8,822 nucleotides of DNA from JBJHBY01 sp050485745. Its GTDB lineage: Bacteria > Pseudomonadota > Gammaproteobacteria > Pseudomonadales > CAMLJR01. The DNA lies in the NCBI GenBank assembly GCA_050485745.1, contig JBJHBY010000152.1, forward strand, positions 1-8,822, read 5' to 3'. Of the stretch, positions 5,367 to 8,822 are shown piece by piece. Position 1 is the stretch's first letter, and each line of letters begins with the position of its first letter. The translations under genes were made by a program, and so were the position numbers. The notes beneath the pieces were generated by a model. It ran no database searches and was not told where the DNA came from. It worked only from the letters and a program-made list of their open reading frames with translations.

Positions 5367-6626
5367 ATGCCTCCAGACAGATGCCAAACGCCAGAATTAC
5401 CGCTGCACATCGCCCTCCTGACCAAGAATCTGGAGACCGGTGGCGTCCAGCGCGTCATGGCCGCCCTGGCAAACGCCCTTCTGGACGAGGGCCAGCGCGT
5501 CAGCCTGTACGTACTTGAAGACTCCGGCCCTCTTCGTCAGCGCCTGAGCCCTGCGATCGCAGTCAGGGTTTTGAGCCCGGGCCGAACCGCTCCCGCGCTT
5601 GCCAGGCTTCTGTGGCGACACCGGGATCTATCACGCTGGCTGGCCGACAAGCGCTTCCGCCGCGCCTTCTCCTACGCAACCCCTTTTGCGGAACAGCTCG
5701 CAGCAGATCAACCCGATGTACTCCTGACCCGGGATATGCGCACCAACTGCACCGCCGCCCTCGCAGCGGCCCTCGCCCGACCGCGTACCAAGCTTATTAT
5801 GGGCCTGGGCTCACACTGTATCGCACTGGACGACCCACCAAACAGGTCGGTACCGGCAAGGGGGGCCGGCCCGGAGCGACCGTGGAACAGGCACCTGAGC
5901 CGGTCCTGCCTGCGCCGGGCCAGCGCTTTCGTCGCGGCATCAAGAGGGCTGGAAAAAGAGGCCCGACCGCTGATCGCGACATCCATACCTTCGTGCGCCA
6001 TCTATAACCCGGTTGTTCATTCCGGAATGCGGGAAGCCGCCACAGAACCGGTTGATCACCCCTGGTTCAGAAGCAGACCATCCCCCCTCATCCTGGCCGT
6101 CGGTCGGCTCACACCAGTCAAGGGTTTTGACGTTCTGCTCAGAGCCTTCGCACAAGCCAGACAGGAACGCCAGTGCAAGCTGGTTTTGCTGGGATATAAC
6201 TCCCGGGCCAGCGGCCAGCGCCAGATGCGCTCACAGCTGGAGAAACTCGCGGAAAATCTCGGTGTCAGACAGGACTTTGATATCCTGCCACTAACCCACA
6301 ACCCATACCCTTATCTCGCACATGCGGATCTTTTCGCTCTTTCATCCAACGCCGAAGGATTCGGCAACGTGCTTGTCGAGGCTCTTTATTTTGGTTTACC
6401 AATAGTCAGCACCGATTGCCAGAGCGGCCCAAGAGAGATCCTCGCCGACGGTCGCTATGGAACCCTGGTACCGGTCGGCGATGCCCAAAGCCTCGCCAAG
6501 GCCCTTTTAACCGGGCTGAGCTCGAAGGTTGATCGGTCATTGCAGATCTGCCGAGCCCAGGAGTTTTCGGTCCAGAAGGCCGCAACAAAGTACCTTGGAT
6601 TATTCAATGATGTCCTGAAAGCGTAA
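5367..6626 (+). CDS. GT4-family (GT-B fold) glycosyltransferase
   Basis: The 419-residue product is a retaining glycosyltransferase of family GT4. The N-terminal acceptor domain begins HIALLTKNLETGGVQ (14-28) with the glycine-rich loop. The C-terminal donor domain has VGRLTPVKGFD (245-255) and the E-x7-E signature SNAEGFGNVLVEAL (327-340; E330 and E338), followed by SGPREIL (353-359). These features are common in enzymes that extend LPS cores, O-antigens and N-glycan precursors, including HexNAc transferases; the exact sugar is not predictable. It has no signal peptide and should act at the inner face of the inner membrane. ATG 5367 has no strong ribosome site, but no other in-frame start precedes the GGVQ loop. 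lptF follows after 16 nt, so it is the first gene of an operon with the LPS exporter. Its 3' half is markedly less GC-rich than its neighbours. Confidence 0.92.
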   Translation: MPPDRCQTPELPLHIALLTKNLETGGVQRVMAALANALLDEGQRVSLYVLEDSGPLRQRLSPAIAVRVLSPGRTAPALARLLWRHRDLSRWLADKRFRRAFSYATPFAEQLAADQPDVLLTRDMRTNCTAALAAALARPRTKLIMGLGSHCIALDDPPNRSVPARGAGPERPWNRHLSRSCLRRASAFVAASRGLEKEARPLIATSIPSCAIYNPVVHSGMREAATEPVDHPWFRSRPSPLILAVGRLTPVKGFDVLLRAFAQARQERQCKLVLLGYNSRASGQRQMRSQLEKLAENLGVRQDFDILPLTHNPYPYLAHADLFALSSNAEGFGNVLVEALYFGLPIVSTDCQSGPREILADGRYGTLVPVGDAQSLAKALLTGLSSKVDRSLQICRAQEFSVQKAATKYLGLFNDVLKA

Positions 6627-6631
6627 GCAGC

Positions 6632-6636
6632 GAGGG
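6632..6636 (+). promoter_or_regulatory. ribosome binding site deciding the lptF GTG start
   Basis: GAGGG lies 6 nt before GTG at 6643 and just after the GT4 stop codon. It supports the non-ATG start, which gives the usual LptF N terminus beginning MLIDRYL with the first membrane helix close behind. Confidence 0.7.
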
Positions 6637-6642
6637 CAAGCA

Positions 6643-7752
6643 GTGCTGATAGACCGCTATCTGACCCGCCAGGTCGTGCAGCCGATGCTGCTCGGCATCG
6701 GGCTGTTTATGCTGATTTTTGTCGGCTTTACCCTGGCCAAGCAGCTGGAGGCGGCGGCGGAGGGGATATTCGATGTCAGCACCGCGCTGATGATGGTGGG
6801 CCTCTCCACCATCGCCACGCTGGAAGTTATCCTGCCCTTCGCCCTGTTTTTCTCCATTCTCTCGGTGATCGGCCGGCTCTATCAGGACGGGGAGATCATT
6901 GCCCTGACCGCCGCCGGCCTGTCGCCGCTGCGGATGATGCGCACCGTCTCCGTCGTGGCCCTGGGCACGGCCGTGGTGGTCAGCCTGCTGTCGGTGTACG
7001 GTCGCCCCTGGGCCTACCAGCAGATGTACCGGCTGGAAGCCCGCGCCAGTTTCGAGCTGGACGCCTCCAGGCTGGCGGCACGCAACTTCGTCACCATCCC
7101 GGAGCAGGACTACGTATTCATCGCCGACGACCGGGACAGCGCCGCCGGGATGCACCGCAGTGTGTTCCTGCACCGCTTGCACGACAACGGCCGCTTCGTC
7201 GAAGTGGTTCGCGCGGACAGCGCCCAGCTGCCGCGGCTGGACGCCCGCGAGCGGGCGACCACGCACTTTTTTGACGGCCACAGCTACCTCATCGACCTGG
7301 AGCAGGGCCGGGACGTGGTCACCCGCTTCGGCGAATTCCGTATCGTCTCCGAGGCGATCGACGCCAAGCAGCGCAGCTTCCGCCGCAAGGCGGCGCCCAC
7401 GGCGGAACTGGCGCGCTCGAACCAGCCCAGGGAGATCGCCGAGTACCAGTGGCGCCTGTCGACCCCGCTGGCAACCTTTCTGCTCGCTACCCTGGCGGTG
7501 CCGCTGACCCGCTCGCAACCGCGCCAGTCACGGCTGCGCCCCAACCTGATTGCCATCGGCACCTATCTGCTGCTGTTCGCCACCATCGCCGTCACCCGCG
7601 GCCAGGTGGAAACCGGGCGGCTGCCGGCGGTGCCCGGCCTGTGGCTGGCCTACCTGCCCCCGGCACTGTTGCTGCTGGCCCTGCTGGTCACGCAGTCCGC
7701 GCCCTGGGCACAACTGCGCTATCGCCTCTCCGGCAAAGGGGGGGGCAGTTAA
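6643..7752 (+). CDS. lptF: LPS export permease LptF (divergent)
   Basis: The 369-residue product is a YjgP/YjgQ-family permease. With LptG and an LptB ATPase dimer it extracts lipopolysaccharide from the inner membrane and passes it to the LptC-LptA bridge. About six membrane helices are visible near 11-31, 47-77 (probably one long or two short), 100-120, 270-290, 302-320 and 333-352. The large periplasmic beta-jellyroll domain (about 125-265) contains FFDGHSYLID. The coupling segment GRLYQDGEIIALTAAGLSP (77-95) that contacts LptB is present and keeps its acidic residue. It is placed as LptF by position before LptG and by the GRLY motif. It looks divergent: the RLP-type motif I recall before the ILP helix in typical gammaproteobacterial LptF reads STIATLE here. 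GTG start with a good ribosome site. It lies 16 nt after a glycosyltransferase gene, rather than opposite pepA as in many gammaproteobacteria. Confidence 0.9.
   Translation: MLIDRYLTRQVVQPMLLGIGLFMLIFVGFTLAKQLEAAAEGIFDVSTALMMVGLSTIATLEVILPFALFFSILSVIGRLYQDGEIIALTAAGLSPLRMMRTVSVVALGTAVVVSLLSVYGRPWAYQQMYRLEARASFELDASRLAARNFVTIPEQDYVFIADDRDSAAGMHRSVFLHRLHDNGRFVEVVRADSAQLPRLDARERATTHFFDGHSYLIDLEQGRDVVTRFGEFRIVSEAIDAKQRSFRRKAAPTAELARSNQPREIAEYQWRLSTPLATFLLATLAVPLTRSQPRQSRLRPNLIAIGTYLLLFATIAVTRGQVETGRLPAVPGLWLAYLPPALLLLALLVTQSAPWAQLRYRLSGKGGGS
7738..7745 (+). repeat. G8 homopolymer at the lptF/lptG junction
   Basis: Eight consecutive G encode part of the last residues of LptF and lie 6-14 nt before the lptG ATG. 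They may serve as the lptG ribosome binding site. Adding one G, or a -1 ribosomal slip, puts lptF in frame with the lptG ATG without an intervening stop. Confidence 0.7.
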
Positions 7753-8822
7753 TGTCGCATCCACGCATCCTTGGCCGCTACCTGGCCCGGAACCTGATGC
7801 ACGGCTGGCTGCTGGTGCTGGCGGTCACCGCCGTGCTGTTCGGCCTGATCGAGCTGATCGGCGAACTCGACCGCGTCGACCAGAGCTATACCAGCCCCAT
7901 GGTCATCGCCTATGTCTTGCTGACCCTGCCACAGATGTTGATGGCGCTGGCCCCCGTGATCATCTTCCTGGGCAGCCTGGTCGCCCTGTCGCGAATGGAG
8001 CAACTGAGCGAGCTGACCATCATGCGCAGCGCCGGAATCCCGCGGCGGCAACTGCTCGCACTGCTGGCCCGCCCCGCCCTGGTGCTGGCCGTGGTCCTGC
8101 TGCTGATCATGGAGTTCGTCAGCGCCCCGCTGCACCAGCAGGGTGAAGAGCTGCGCCATCAGGCGCGGGGCACCGGCGCACTCAACCTGCGCTCGGACCT
8201 GTGGTCCCGCGACGAGCTGCGCTACTTCAGGCTGGGCGGGCTCACCCCCGAGCGCCAGCCCTCAGATATCGAGATTTTCATCTTCGACGGCGACAACCGC
8301 CTGGTGGAATCGATTCACGCCGAGCGTGCCGATATCGTCCAGGGCCGGCGCTGGGAGCTCAGGGAGGCCCTGGTGCGCCGCTGGCAGGACGGCCACCTCG
8401 ACCTCCAGCGATACCCGTCCCTGACCGTCGACAACCTGTGGACGCAGCCGGAGCTGCCGCGACTGGTGCTGGGCCAGGACAGCATGCCCCTGAGCCTGCT
8501 GCACCAGCACGCGCGCTACCTGGCGCAGACGGAGCAAACCGCTGCGCCCTATGCGATTGCCTTCTGGAGCCGCCTGCTGCTGCCCTTATCCTGCGCGGGC
8601 ATGATCCTGTTGGCACTGTCCATGGGCACCGCACCCGGCGGTGCCCGCGCGGGCATGGGCAAGCAGCTGGGTGTGGGCACGCTGATCGGGGTCTTGTTCT
8701 TCCTCGGCTCGCAGATCCTGGTGGCCTTCGGGCAGATTCTGTCACTGGCGCCGCTGCTGACCAGCCTGCTGCCCACACTGACGCTGCTCGCTGCCGCCAC
8801 CCTGCTCTACTGGCGACTGCGC
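7752..8822 (+). CDS. lptG: LPS export permease LptG (3' end cut by window)
   Basis: An open frame of 357 codons runs from ATG 7752 to the window edge without a stop. The ATG shares its A with the lptF stop (TAATG), so the pair is translationally coupled. The product is a YjgP/YjgQ-family permease: an N-terminal helix after ILGRYLARNL (6-15), helices near 18-37, 52-77 and 103-122, and the LptB-contacting coupling helix RMEQLSELTIMRSAGIP (81-97). The periplasmic jellyroll (about 125-260) contains WSRDELRYFRLG. The last helices lie near 270-290, 307-328 and 334-353, and the loop after the first of these carries TAPGGARAGMGKQLG, typical of LptG. Known LptG proteins are about 350-360 residues, so at most a few residues should be missing. 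It is the partner of LptF in LPS extraction. Confidence 0.9.
   Translation, partial: MSHPRILGRYLARNLMHGWLLVLAVTAVLFGLIELIGELDRVDQSYTSPMVIAYVLLTLPQMLMALAPVIIFLGSLVALSRMEQLSELTIMRSAGIPRRQLLALLARPALVLAVVLLLIMEFVSAPLHQQGEELRHQARGTGALNLRSDLWSRDELRYFRLGGLTPERQPSDIEIFIFDGDNRLVESIHAERADIVQGRRWELREALVRRWQDGHLDLQRYPSLTVDNLWTQPELPRLVLGQDSMPLSLLHQHARYLAQTEQTAAPYAIAFWSRLLLPLSCAGMILLALSMGTAPGGARAGMGKQLGVGTLIGVLFFLGSQILVAFGQILSLAPLLTSLLPTLTLLAAATLLYWRLR

Noticed and set aside
6604..7518. Minus-strand open frame of 304 residues
   Set aside because: It is antisense to lptF. The His, Gln and Gly-rich translation has no membrane or catalytic motif.
7550..8146. Plus-strand open frame of 198 residues across the lptF/lptG junction
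   Set aside because: It is the alternate frame of two well-supported membrane proteins and is Pro, Arg and Ala-rich noise. It matters only as the frame reached if the G8 tract lost one base.

Overview
The window is a GC-rich, densely coded bacterial chromosomal segment. The GC3-rich codon use, short leaders, sigma-70-like promoters and an lptF-lptG pair point to a Gram-negative proteobacterium. A marine-type gammaproteobacterium is my best guess, with low confidence, because no rRNA or other taxonomic marker is present. No tRNA, rRNA, CRISPR array, insertion sequence or phage gene was found, and the longest stretch without a gene is about 200 bp.

Layout, left to right. (1) A minus-strand pair at 28-2167: a PAPS-dependent-type sulfotransferase (called ST1 here), followed with an 8-nt overlap by an ELM1/GtrOC1-family putative glycosyltransferase. 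(2) A divergent 138-bp promoter region. (3) A plus-strand GT8-like GT-A glycosyltransferase at 2306-3214. (4) A convergent minus-strand operon of two further sulfotransferases: ST3 at 4195-5169 is transcribed first, then ST2 at 3226-4125. It is driven from a good promoter at 5242-5270. (5) A second divergent region of 197 bp. (6) A plus-strand operon: a GT4-type glycosyltransferase (5367-6626), lptF (6643-7752) and lptG (7752 to beyond the right edge). LptG is open to the end of the window with no stop codon.

Taken together, the window carries three sulfotransferases, three glycosyltransferases of three different folds or families, and the two transmembrane subunits of an LPS transporter. The simplest reading is a locus that builds and sulfates the sugar part of a lipopolysaccharide, lipooligosaccharide core or related glycolipid and sends it to the outer membrane. 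The individual family assignments are well supported by motifs; the joint pathway is an inference from co-location. No PAPS-synthesis gene (cysD, cysN, cysC) is in the window, so the sulfate donor would have to come from elsewhere in the genome.

The points most worth a second look are these: the cluster as a possible sulfated-glycolipid pathway with its own divergent LptFG pair; the absence in ST1 of the histidine that ST2 and ST3 have at the expected catalytic-base position; a run of eight G at the lptF/lptG junction where a one-base slip would fuse the two proteins; and a falling GC content along the GT4 gene that suggests foreign origin or recombination.
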